Assembly: GCA_013152795.1 (NCBI GenBank)
Contig: JAADFS010000070.1
Location: 1 to 10,085, forward strand
Source: Deferribacteres bacterium
GTDB taxonomy: Bacteria; Nitrospirota; Thermodesulfovibrionia; UBA6902
Direction of reading: 5' to 3'
Length of the DNA: 10,085 bases
Part shown: positions 1 to 6,279 of the stretch, piece by piece
How the letters are laid out: every line of letters starts with the position of its first letter
How positions within the stretch are numbered: position 1 is the stretch's first letter
Notes under the pieces: model-generated
Seen by the model: the letters and a program-made list of their open reading frames with translations, nothing else
What the model was told of the DNA's origin: nothing
The model's database searches: none
Position numbers and translations under genes: made by a program

Positions 1-103
1 AAAACGATACCTGCCTGCTCCATACCTCCACGCTTTTGACGATCATGCGCTGAAACGGCATAAAGAAAAGCAGTCCCGTAAGCCACCATCTTATCAGCCT
101 CAT
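1..103 (-). CDS. O-antigen ligase/polymerase-like membrane protein, N-terminal fragment
   Basis: Reading leftwards from the ATG at 103, 34 codons stay open to the window edge. They encode an N-terminus with IRWWL, then a hydrophobic stretch, then FFMPFQR. This closely matches residues 16-31 of the O-antigen-ligase-like protein at 6528-7934 (IRWWL...FFIPFQR, about 12 of 17 positions identical), so I infer a paralogue of that membrane protein. The ATG has a weak Shine-Dalgarno site. A GTG at 112, three codons upstream in frame, has GAGAG about 5 nt before it and is a reasonable alternative start. The gene starts 17 nt (8 nt with the GTG) after the cysC stop, so the two are probably co-transcribed. 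Only the first helix is visible, so the family call rests on the similarity to the other copy. Confidence 0.6.
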   Translation of the reverse strand, partial: MRLIRWWLTGLLFFMPFQRMIVKSVEVWSRQVSF

Positions 104-120
104 GTAAGTCACATTTTCTC

Positions 121-762
121 TCAAAACAAATTCCTGTCCCGGTCTTCTGCTATAATCTTCCTTTCCCTGAGGTATTCGATAATCCTATCCACACAGTTCT
201 CAAGCGGAGTGTCTCCGGTATCCATAATCAGCTCCGGATTCTCCGGCACTTCGTAAGGAGCCGATACTCCCGTAAATTCGGGTATTTCCCCCCTCCTCGC
301 CCTTGCATAACTGCCCTTTACATCACGTCTCTCACATATTTCAATACTGCACCTGCAATATATCTCGATAAAATCACCGTCATTCACCAGCCTGCGTACA
401 GAGGCCCTGTCTTCCCTGTACGGTGAAATAAACGCCGCAAGTGCTATCACGCCAGCTTCGATAAAAAGCTTGCACATCTCTCCGATGCGCCTGATATTTT
501 CCTTGCGGTCTTCCCTGGAGAATCCCAGATTGCTGTTCAGTCCGTGGCGGACATTGTCACCGTCAAAGACAAAGGTCCTGCACCCCATCTGATACAGCCG
601 CTCCTCAACGGCATGGGCAAGGGTCGACTTTCCCGCGCCGGACAGCCCGGTGAACCAGAGGATTACACTCCTGTGCCCGTTCAGCCGTTCGCGTCTCTCC
701 TTTGTAACCGTGGCACGGTGCCATATGACATTGGTGCTTTTATCCTTTGTGATTTTCTCCAT
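121..762 (-). CDS. cysC: Adenylylsulfate (APS) kinase CysC
   Basis: A 213-residue protein that phosphorylates adenosine 5'-phosphosulfate at the 3' position with ATP to give PAPS, in the cytoplasm. The family signatures are all visible: NVIWHRATVTKERRERLNGH at the N-terminus, Walker A GLSGAGKST (39-47), DGDNVRHGLN (67-76), ISPYREDRASVR (112-123, with the Ser usually phosphorylated), and the lid/substrate segment RDVKGSYARARRGEIPEFTG (146-165) followed by SAPYE. The length is normal for stand-alone CysC. The ATG at 762 is chosen because CysC homology begins there. The frame stays open to an ATG at 924, but the extra 54 residues are AT-rich and unlike the family. AGAGGGGAA lies about 13 nt upstream of the chosen start, so the ribosome site is not ideal. 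No ATP sulfurylase gene lies next to it. It sits directly before a ligase-like gene, which suggests PAPS supply for glycan sulfation rather than general sulfate assimilation. Confidence 0.93.
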   Translation of the reverse strand: MEKITKDKSTNVIWHRATVTKERRERLNGHRSVILWFTGLSGAGKSTLAHAVEERLYQMGCRTFVFDGDNVRHGLNSNLGFSREDRKENIRRIGEMCKLFIEAGVIALAAFISPYREDRASVRRLVNDGDFIEIYCRCSIEICERRDVKGSYARARRGEIPEFTGVSAPYEVPENPELIMDTGDTPLENCVDRIIEYLRERKIIAEDRDRNLF

Positions 763-917
763 TATTTCAGGGTGGTTCCCCTCTATAAAAATTTTATAAA
801 GATATTTTATTATACTATTATACATGTAATAGTTCATCCCCCTTCCGTTAACCAGGGAATGGAAAAAGAGAAAAAGTGTCAGCATTTGTAACACTGTGGA
901 AAAAAGGTTGACATATA

Positions 918-946
918 TGGACATTGTCTGATATTATTGTTATAAT
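918..946 (+). promoter_or_regulatory. Predicted sigma70-type promoter for the FG-GAP gene
   Basis: TGGACA (918-923), a 17-nt spacer and a perfect TATAAT (941-946) read towards the gene at 1155. A second, overlapping arrangement exists: TTGACA (908-913), 18 nt, TATTAT (932-937). Either would start transcription near 945-955 and leave an untranslated leader of about 200 nt. This is a sequence prediction only. Confidence 0.5.
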
Positions 947-1081
947 ATCGAATTTTTTTGAGCTTTTTCCGGAAGCGCTGAAATACATTACTCTCACATA
1001 CCCGTAAAAGAGAAAAAATCTTTTACTGCCAAGAAAGTATAATTACGCTGCGCCTGTGCGGCGCGACAACAGGAAAAGACT

Positions 1082-1102
1082 ATTGAAAGGGCCTCTTTCA
1101 AT
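1082..1102 (+). other. Short inverted repeat in the leader
   Basis: A perfect 8-bp inverted repeat, ATTGAAAG and CTTTCAAT, with the 5-nt loop GGCCT is followed by ATAAAAA. It lies about 50 nt before the start codon at 1155. Transcribed, it would form a small hairpin. It is not followed by a U-tract on the plus strand, so it is not a standard intrinsic terminator for rightward transcription. Confidence 0.35.
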
Positions 1103-1142
1103 AAAAACAAATCACTAACATCCCTCTGTAAAAAGAGGGGAC

Positions 1143-1150
1143 AGGGGAGA
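1143..1150 (+). promoter_or_regulatory. Ribosome binding site of the FG-GAP gene
   Basis: AGGGGAGA sits 4 nt before the ATG at 1155, with a second ATG immediately after it at 1158. It is the strongest Shine-Dalgarno match near this gene and fixes the start, which matters because the encoded signal peptide has an unusually long N-region. Just upstream, CCCTCT (1122-1127) and AGAGGG (1134-1139) form another small hairpin next to the site. Confidence 0.7.
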
Positions 1151-1154
1151 TTTT

Positions 1155-2975
1155 ATGATGGACAACAAGTATCTCGAGACCGGTCATGCACCGGATTATT
1201 CTATCAACAACATACCGGGAGCACGCCCTTCGTTATTCACAGCCGCGCTGATTGCTCTCCTGTTAATAATGACAGGTTCATGGCTGGGCACTGAACCTGT
1301 GCATGCCGCGATTCGGTCCGGACAGTTTGTGGAGGTAACGCAGGGTGCAGGAATTGATGCCTCTCCCAGAAGGACCTTCGGCGTGTCCTGGGGCGACATG
1401 AACGGCGACGGCCTGCCCGATATCTGGATCAGCCATCACGCCCGGAAACCGGTACTGTATATCAACAACGGGGACGGCACGTTCACGGACTCCACGGACC
1501 TGGTCACATACAACAATGCCTCCGACATGCACGGCGCGGCCTGGGCCGACTTTGACAATGACGGCGACCAGGACCTGTTCCAGATTGTCGGAGGGGGCAG
1601 CGGATGCGGAATAGGGGCAAACCAGTTTTTAATTAACAATGACGGCCTGTCGCTTGAGGACAAGGCAGCCGACTACGGCCTGGATTACCCGGAGGGAAGG
1701 GGTCGTACACCATTGTGGTTTGACTGGAACGGGGACGGTTATCTTGATATCTTTCTTTCAAACCTGAAGCGTACCTGTGATGATCAAGCACAATCAGCGC
1801 TCTTTACTCAGCAGAACGGCTATTTCACAAATGATAATGCCCTGACAGGCATCGAAACCAATATGGGCAGTGACCCGGTCTTTGCGCAGTTAACCCATCT
1901 GGGCAGCGGCAATGCTCCGGCGCTCGTGATATATTCAAATTCATACCCTTCGCGCACATCTCCCCATCGTGTCTACCAGTATGACACGGTGCCTTTTAAT
2001 GACATTACCGGTACACTCGGGCTTTCAACCAGTGCGGTAGAGGATGCGGCCGTCGCTGATTTCAACGGCGACCTGTTGACCGATTTTTATTTTGCAAGGG
2101 CATATATAAACTCTTCTGTGATTAAATATGACGACACCACCATCAGGGCGGGAATTATTATGACATCTGTCGATCCTGATAAAAGCTTTTCTTTCACCGC
2201 ATCAGGCAATGTCACATTTAAAATAGAATCGTTTCAGATCAAACCCGATGAGAATGGTATATACCCTATATATATTGGCCTAAATGGCGATCAGCCAACG
2301 ACTACGATATTTACACGCTCCTCTACTGCTGCAGCCGGAATGCCCGACACAACCGGTATCGACTTTGGAATATTCATAGGATATGACACTAACACTGGAA
2401 AATGGAAACTTTCAGTCCGGAGCAACAAATGGCTCATGCTTCACCTTTCCATTGATGCAGATACCTCAATTTCAGAACCCTTTGATACCATCGGCTTTGA
2501 CAACCCAACCGGTAAAGAAACCGACCGGCTGTTTATTCAAAAGGCAGACGGTGGTTTCCGGCAAGTTGCTGATGCGGGGTTAGGCACCTCCATTGCATGC
2601 CATTCAGTGGCGGCAGCAGACTTTGACAATGATATGGATGTGGATATTTACCTGGTATGTCGGTCCATTGTCAAGAATTTTGAAAACATCCTGTATGAAA
2701 ACCTCGGCGACGGCACCTTCCGGAGGTTCTGGGGACACGGAGCTGAAGGGAGCCGTCTGGGCCTGGGTGAAAGCGTGGCGCTTGCCGATTACGATGAAGA
2801 CGGCTTTATGGACATATTCCTCACCAACGGAAAATTCTCCAGCTCGATTACAGAAGGCCCTGACCAACTTTTCAGGAATACCGGCAATTCCAATAACTGG
2901 CTGGAGATAGACCTGGAGGGAGTGGTCTCAAACCGCGACGGCATCGGAGCAAGGGTGCTTGCCACCACGGAATAA
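1155..2975 (+). CDS. Exported FG-GAP/VCBS repeat protein with broken ASPIC-UnbV domain (5' part of a frameshifted gene)
   Basis: 606 residues. The first 26 are a polar N-region, followed by a hydrophobic core (about 27-45) and a likely signal peptidase site after VHA (about 51), so the protein is probably exported. Beta-propeller-type FG-GAP/VCBS repeats with Asp-rich calcium-loop motifs follow: DMNGDGLPD (81), DFDNDGDQD (132), DWNGDGYLD (190), DFNGDLLTD (302), DFDNDMDVD (489) and DYDEDGFMD (545). Residues about 316-455 form a separate stretch without such loops. The end, NWLEIDLEGVVSNRDGIGARVLATT, is the start of an ASPIC/UnbV domain, which is cut off by a TAA. The rest of the domain continues at once in another frame (2981-3904), so this is the front part of one gene that would encode about 916 residues. 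Members of this group are usually secreted or surface proteins of unknown biochemical role. The gene stands alone on the plus strand with its own promoter and ribosome site. Confidence 0.88.
   Translation: MMDNKYLETGHAPDYSINNIPGARPSLFTAALIALLLIMTGSWLGTEPVHAAIRSGQFVEVTQGAGIDASPRRTFGVSWGDMNGDGLPDIWISHHARKPVLYINNGDGTFTDSTDLVTYNNASDMHGAAWADFDNDGDQDLFQIVGGGSGCGIGANQFLINNDGLSLEDKAADYGLDYPEGRGRTPLWFDWNGDGYLDIFLSNLKRTCDDQAQSALFTQQNGYFTNDNALTGIETNMGSDPVFAQLTHLGSGNAPALVIYSNSYPSRTSPHRVYQYDTVPFNDITGTLGLSTSAVEDAAVADFNGDLLTDFYFARAYINSSVIKYDDTTIRAGIIMTSVDPDKSFSFTASGNVTFKIESFQIKPDENGIYPIYIGLNGDQPTTTIFTRSSTAAAGMPDTTGIDFGIFIGYDTNTGKWKLSVRSNKWLMLHLSIDADTSISEPFDTIGFDNPTGKETDRLFIQKADGGFRQVADAGLGTSIACHSVAAADFDNDMDVDIYLVCRSIVKNFENILYENLGDGTFRRFWGHGAEGSRLGLGESVALADYDEDGFMDIFLTNGKFSSSITEGPDQLFRNTGNSNNWLEIDLEGVVSNRDGIGARVLATTE
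2967..2972 (+). other. Apparent frameshift (one G missing) joining two parts of one gene
   Basis: The first frame reads ...LATTE and stops at 2973-2975. If one extra G is placed at the GG of 2969-2970, the reading becomes LATTGITQLREQDGG and runs straight into the downstream frame. That matches the usual ASPIC-UnbV pattern of ATTG, a few residues, QxRE, xxGG. No classical X-XXY-YYZ slippery heptamer is visible, so a mutation or a sequencing/assembly error in a short G run is more likely than programmed shifting. Confidence 0.8.
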
Positions 2976-2980
2976 CGCAG

Positions 2981-3904
2981 TTGAGGGAACAGGACGGGGG
3001 TATCCATGCGTATTCGCAGAACTACCAGCGCCTGCACTTCGGCCTGAAAGACAATACTCAGGTGGACCGCCTTACCATTCAGTGGCCGAGCGGCATCAAG
3101 CAGGAAATTTACAATATTCCCGCGAACCAGGTTTTCCGTGCAGTCGAACATGACCTCACGGTCTCTCCGGCAAGTGGCTCACCGCCGCTTACGGTAAACT
3201 TCACAAGCAATTCCAGCGAGTTTTACAACTATGAATGGGACTTTGACAATGACGGCGTTATTGATTCAACGGACCCGAACCCTTCATATACTTATGATAG
3301 TCCCGGCAACTATGCAGTAAAACTGACGGTCACGGATTCTGATGGTACCGTAAGAAGAGATATAACAGCAACTTATATAGAGGTTAACACTCCCCCCTCG
3401 GTCCCGCAGCTTATATACCCGGCCGATGGCCTCACAGGCCTGGGAACAACAGTTGAATTCGTGTGGAAAGAAAGCATCGACCCTGACGGAGATCCGGTCA
3501 GCTACAAGCTTCAGATATGCAAGGGGAGTGATTTCGCAACAGGCTGTGTCGACACCGGTAACGCACTGCTGGCAAGAGGTAGCGAAAACAACGTATTTTA
3601 TGCAGGCACAGGCGCCGGACTGATGATATTCGGAATAGTTATGGCGGGCAGCGCAGGGAGCAGGAGGAAAATGGCCGTCCTGCTGATTGCAATGCTGACC
3701 GTTGCCGTGCTTTCAGTATCATGCGGCTCAGGCGGTTCAGGGGGCGGCACGTCATCTCCTGAGATAGTCACACAGCAGGGCGATGAGGTATCACAGACAG
3801 TATCGGGCCTGAGAACCGGAACCACATACTACTGGAAGGTAATAGCCTATGACGGAAACGGCGGAAAGACAGAGAGCAAGGTAAGAAGCTTTACTACAGA
3901 ATAG
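2981..3904 (+). CDS. ASPIC-UnbV C-terminal part, PKD domain and split Fn3-like domain (3' part of the frameshifted gene)
   Basis: 307 codons counted from a TTG with no clear ribosome site, so it is probably not translated on its own. It is the continuation of the upstream FG-GAP gene. Residues 1-56 finish the ASPIC-UnbV domain (RLHFGL, VDRLTIQWPSG, NIPANQV). Residues about 58-136 are a PKD domain (YEWDFDNDGVIDS, YTYDSPGNYAVKLTVTD). Residues about 138-307 look like a fibronectin-III-like domain ending in TVSGLRTGTTYYWKVIAYDG and SFTTE. This last domain is interrupted at about 204-258 by a glycine-rich hydrophobic segment, a basic SRRK, a second hydrophobic segment, and a lipobox-like LSVSC with Gly/Ser spacer. 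Extracellular adhesion or carbohydrate binding is typical of such modules, but the specific role is unknown. The stop is 8 nt from the convergent glycosyltransferase stop, and no terminator is seen between them. Confidence 0.8.
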   Translation: MREQDGGIHAYSQNYQRLHFGLKDNTQVDRLTIQWPSGIKQEIYNIPANQVFRAVEHDLTVSPASGSPPLTVNFTSNSSEFYNYEWDFDNDGVIDSTDPNPSYTYDSPGNYAVKLTVTDSDGTVRRDITATYIEVNTPPSVPQLIYPADGLTGLGTTVEFVWKESIDPDGDPVSYKLQICKGSDFATGCVDTGNALLARGSENNVFYAGTGAGLMIFGIVMAGSAGSRRKMAVLLIAMLTVAVLSVSCGSGGSGGGTSSPEIVTQQGDEVSQTVSGLRTGTTYYWKVIAYDGNGGKTESKVRSFTTE

Positions 3905-3912
3905 AGGTAAGA

Positions 3913-5016
3913 TCACCGGGCGGTTTTCTTATAGACATCGAGTGTGTCGCCGGCTATTTTACCCCAATTGTATTTTTCATTAATGAGGTCAATCTGTTTT
4001 TTTCTCTCGGCGGCCTCCCACGGCCTGTTTATGAATTCCTTCATCTTCTCCGCAAGGGATGTGACATTACCGGCTTCAAAAAATCTCTCCCTCTCAAGCT
4101 CCACATTCCTGTTGGCCGGTATGTCGCTCGCTATACACGACAGCCCGTAGCTCATGGCCTCCAGCAGTACTATCGGAAGCCCCTCATGATACGATGGAAG
4201 AACAAACAGCCCTGCATGGCTGTATAACTCCTGCAGGGGCTGGCCTGTTATGAATCCGGTCAATACAATGTTCTCATTGCTGCGGGCCCTGGCCTTCAGT
4301 GCCCGGCTGTATCTGTCTTCGTGGTCCGCATCACCGGCGATCACGAGTTTCATGTCTTTCAGCGCAAGTCTGTTAAAGGCACCTATCAGGTCATCAAATC
4401 CCTTCTCAGGGACAAACCTGCCGACAGCCAGCACGTATCCTCTCTTGCGCAGGCCGTATTTTCTCAGGGCGCTTTCCGTATCCAGCGGGGTCGGCAGGTC
4501 CACGCCGTTGGGGATGACAACGCTGTCCCTGCCGTACTTGCTCTTTATATCCGCTGCGATACTGCCCGATATGGCGATCACCTCATTTGCAAAAGCAACG
4601 CCCACCCTCTCGCAGAACCTCAGAAACATCTTAGCCGGAGGAGGCCATTTCTTTCTGTTGTAATCAGGGCCGTGGTTTGTGATCACGACCCTCATGCCGA
4701 GGAGGCGGGCGAGAGGAACAAAGAGGGAAGGCCCGACCGCGTGAATATGCAGGATATCCGGCTTCATGGCGTGTGCTTTCAACACCCCCTTGAAGGTATG
4801 GACAATGGCTTCAAGGAATTTGTTTGCAGGACAGCTCAGCGGTATTATGTATACACCGTTATACGTGTAGGGCTCTGAATCAACATAGGGCTTTCTTGCA
4901 AAGACGGTGATATCGCAGTCGTGATCAGCCAAGCGGGGATACAACTGCCTGCAATGCGTCTCCACGCCGCCCTGCACGCCGGGGAAACCCCGCGTGCCAA
5001 CCACCGCTATCTTCAT
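3913..5016 (-). CDS. GT4-family (GT-B) glycosyltransferase
   Basis: 367 residues; cytoplasmic, transferring a sugar from a nucleotide donor to a growing glycan. The N-terminal Rossmann half begins MKIAVVGTRGFPGVQGGVETH (glycine-rich loop 7-18). The C-terminal half has VLAVGRFVPEKGFDDLI (195-211), VIAGD (225-229), a GFITGQPLQELYSHAGLFVLPS stretch, and the EX7E motif E278-GLPIVLL-E286 that marks the donor-binding site of family 4. It ends in the normal place for the family. The ATG at 5016 is chosen because homology starts there and AAGGA lies about 8 nt upstream. The frame is open to 5148, but that extension is encoded by an intergenic palindrome and is rejected. It follows the radical SAM gene in the same direction with a 213-nt gap that holds repeats. 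The donor sugar and acceptor cannot be read from the sequence. Confidence 0.9.
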   Translation of the reverse strand: MKIAVVGTRGFPGVQGGVETHCRQLYPRLADHDCDITVFARKPYVDSEPYTYNGVYIIPLSCPANKFLEAIVHTFKGVLKAHAMKPDILHIHAVGPSLFVPLARLLGMRVVITNHGPDYNRKKWPPPAKMFLRFCERVGVAFANEVIAISGSIAADIKSKYGRDSVVIPNGVDLPTPLDTESALRKYGLRKRGYVLAVGRFVPEKGFDDLIGAFNRLALKDMKLVIAGDADHEDRYSRALKARARSNENIVLTGFITGQPLQELYSHAGLFVLPSYHEGLPIVLLEAMSYGLSCIASDIPANRNVELERERFFEAGNVTSLAEKMKEFINRPWEAAERKKQIDLINEKYNWGKIAGDTLDVYKKTAR

Positions 5017-5055
5017 CTTAAAATCCTTCCCGGGCACAATCCTCACCTTACAGTG

Positions 5056-5125
5056 GCATAAAAACATCGCCTGCGGGCAAGGGAGCCTGCCGGTTTTACG
5101 GCAGCCTCCCTTGCCGCGTTTATGC
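5056..5125. repeat. Long imperfect palindrome (REP-like hairpin)
   Basis: A GC-rich stem of about 19 bp pairs 5073-5092 with 5099-5117, with one bulged G and one C-C mismatch around a GTTTTA loop. The outer arms GCATAAA (5056-5062) and TTTATGC (5119-5125) are also complementary. It lies 57 nt upstream of the glycosyltransferase start, between it and the radical SAM gene. The minus-strand transcript has a T-run only about 10 nt after the stem, so it is a poor intrinsic terminator. It could reduce downstream expression or protect the 3' end of the mRNA. Confidence 0.75.
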
Positions 5126-5139
5126 AATATTAAGATTAA

Positions 5140-5165
5140 TAGGTGCATGGCGCGCCATGCACCTA
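5140..5165. repeat. Perfect 26-bp palindrome
   Basis: Both strands read TAGGTGCATGGCG then its exact complement, centred on GGCGCGCC at 5149-5156. It is 15 nt from the preceding palindrome. On its right it is followed by TGACAGACACC (5174-5184), which recalls sequences found beside REP-associated (Y1-type) transposases. No transposase is present in the window. It is best read as a REP-type mobile repeat, and its family is not established here. Confidence 0.7.
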
Positions 5166-5200
5166 CTCAAAATGACAGACACCAGTGATACCAATGTAAC

Positions 5201-5218
5201 ACGACAATAGTTTATCGT
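5201..5218. other. Small hairpin downstream of the radical SAM gene
   Basis: ACGACAA (5201-5207) and TTATCGT (5212-5218) form a 7-bp stem with a TAGT loop. On the minus-strand RNA the single mismatch becomes a G-U pair. It lies 11 nt after the radical SAM stop. There is no clear U-tract, so terminator function is doubtful. Confidence 0.3.
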
Positions 5219-5229
5219 AACGTAAAGCG

Positions 5230-6279
5230 CTATACGCAGCATTCCCTGCCGTCCGGAAGGCATAAGGCGGGTTTTTTCCTTAAAGTAACGCGCAGCTTGT
5301 TCCTGATGACCCACAGGGCCGGTTTGTGGATGTATTTCATAATTGCGGGCACGGCGCTGCCGACCATCCAGCACTGCCTGTCGCAGTTCCTGACCAGCCT
5401 GCGGACCTCTTCAGCTTTTTCGCTGTTCCATATCTCATCGAACGTCATATCTTTTATATTCCCCATGGATACCTTTACCTCCATGCCGTTACACGCAAGC
5501 ACATCACCGTCAGGGTCAATAAAGCACGATTCCATGCCCATCTCACATGGCAGGAGCCTTTTGCCGCCGTATATGTAATTCATCAGGCCGAAGTTGAAAT
5601 ACGCCCTGAACCACTTCTTCACGGAGTTCGATTTCAACAGGTCCTCGATAAGCTTTGAAAATTCATTGCATACCATGTCCTTGTCTTCAATACGGTTGTC
5701 AAGTTTGTGAAAATAATGGGAGTTGTGAAGCGTGGCCGTGGCAAATTCATAATCAAGGGCATTGGACAGTTCATAAAGCGGCAGCAGGTCCTTGCAATTC
5801 ATATCCTGCACCGTCATACCGAAACCTATGTCCTTGATGCCCATCCTGCGAAGTATGAGCAGCGTTCTGAGCCCCTTGTCAAACCCATGGGGAATTCCCC
5901 TTATGGTGTCGTTGTTCCTCTGAAGGCCTTCTATGCTGATTCTGATTCCCAGGTCAGGATACTTCCTGCACAATTCCACGATCCTTTCCGTAAAAAAACC
6001 GTTGGTGCTTATCACTATCCGTTTTGTTTTCCGGCGTATAACTCCGATAATCTCATCAATATCCCGCCTTATAAAGGGTTCGCCTCCGGTTATGTTTATA
6101 AATCTTAACCCTGAGGGTATCTTTTCAATATCCGCAACGGTTATCTCTTCCGAGGATTTTGTGGGATTGTGCCACACATTGCACATATTGCACTTTGCAT
6201 TGCACCTGTACGTGAGTATAAGGCACATTTCCTTGGGATAAGGCAATTGTTTCATCATTGATTTATGTTTGACAGCCAT
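5230..6279 (-). CDS. Radical SAM protein with SPASM-like C-terminal cysteines
   Basis: 349 residues. The CNAKCNMC motif (C26, C30, C33) is the canonical CxxxCxxC that binds the 4Fe-4S cluster and S-adenosylmethionine. GGEPFIRRD (65-73), STNGF (91-95) and the ISIEG strand (115-119) are the other usual motifs of the TIM-barrel core. After the barrel, C245, C252 and C263 (in PDGDVLACNGM) and C299 and C303 form a SPASM/twitch-like set that probably binds at least one auxiliary cluster. MGNIKDMTFDEIWNSEKA is also typical of SPASM proteins. A basic C-terminal tail ends with C340, C347 and C348. Such enzymes carry out radical modification of peptides, sugars or other small molecules. Its place between the ligase and glycosyltransferase genes suggests a modification linked to the glycan, but the substrate is unknown. 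The start at 6279 has a weak ribosome site; M8 or M9 are possible. Confidence 0.9.
   Translation of the reverse strand: MAVKHKSMMKQLPYPKEMCLILTYRCNAKCNMCNVWHNPTKSSEEITVADIEKIPSGLRFINITGGEPFIRRDIDEIIGVIRRKTKRIVISTNGFFTERIVELCRKYPDLGIRISIEGLQRNNDTIRGIPHGFDKGLRTLLILRRMGIKDIGFGMTVQDMNCKDLLPLYELSNALDYEFATATLHNSHYFHKLDNRIEDKDMVCNEFSKLIEDLLKSNSVKKWFRAYFNFGLMNYIYGGKRLLPCEMGMESCFIDPDGDVLACNGMEVKVSMGNIKDMTFDEIWNSEKAEEVRRLVRNCDRQCWMVGSAVPAIMKYIHKPALWVIRNKLRVTLRKKPALCLPDGRECCV

Larger units (their letters stand above)
763..1154. other. Divergent intergenic region between cysC and the FG-GAP gene
   Basis: This 392-bp stretch holds no convincing gene. The part next to cysC (785-960) is AT-rich. On the minus strand it contains two exact TATAAT hexamers (822 to 817 and 814 to 809) that could be -10 boxes for cysC, but no matching -35 box is seen at 16-18 nt. 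On the plus strand it holds a good sigma70-type promoter (918-946), annotated separately. The right half becomes the leader of the FG-GAP gene and contains small inverted repeats: 1050-1054 with 1060-1064 (GCGCC/GGCGC), 1082-1089 with 1095-1102, and 1122-1127 with 1134-1139. CCTGT (1053-1057) could instead pair with ACAGG (1069-1073). I recognise no known riboswitch class here. Confidence 0.6.

Noticed and set aside
763..924. N-terminal extension of cysC to an ATG at 924
   Set aside because: The added residues are hydrophobic, AT-rich and unlike CysC. The family normally begins a few residues before NVxWH, matching the ATG at 762.
1015..1043. Promoter using TATAAT at 1038-1043
   Set aside because: No acceptable -35 hexamer lies 16-18 nt upstream, unlike the 918-946 promoter.
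947..1154. Cyclic-di-GMP (GEMM) or other known riboswitch in the leader
   Set aside because: The conserved core elements of GEMM are not present and I recognise no other class.
2961..2985. Programmed -1 frameshifting to join the two FG-GAP frames
   Set aside because: The shift needed is -1, but no slippery heptamer is present and no stimulatory structure was evident. A missing G explains it more simply.
4321..4878. 185-codon open frame on the plus strand opposite the glycosyltransferase
   Set aside because: It is antisense to a clear GT4 gene, has no recognisable domain or ribosome site, and is explained by the coding pattern of the other strand.
5073..5117. Intrinsic terminator for the radical SAM gene
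   Set aside because: The stem is strong, but no U-tract follows it directly on the minus-strand transcript, and the structure looks like a repeat.
5017..5148. N-terminal extension of the glycosyltransferase to 5148
   Set aside because: It is encoded by the intergenic palindrome. The MKIAVVGTRGFPG start at 5016 has a good ribosome site and fits the family.
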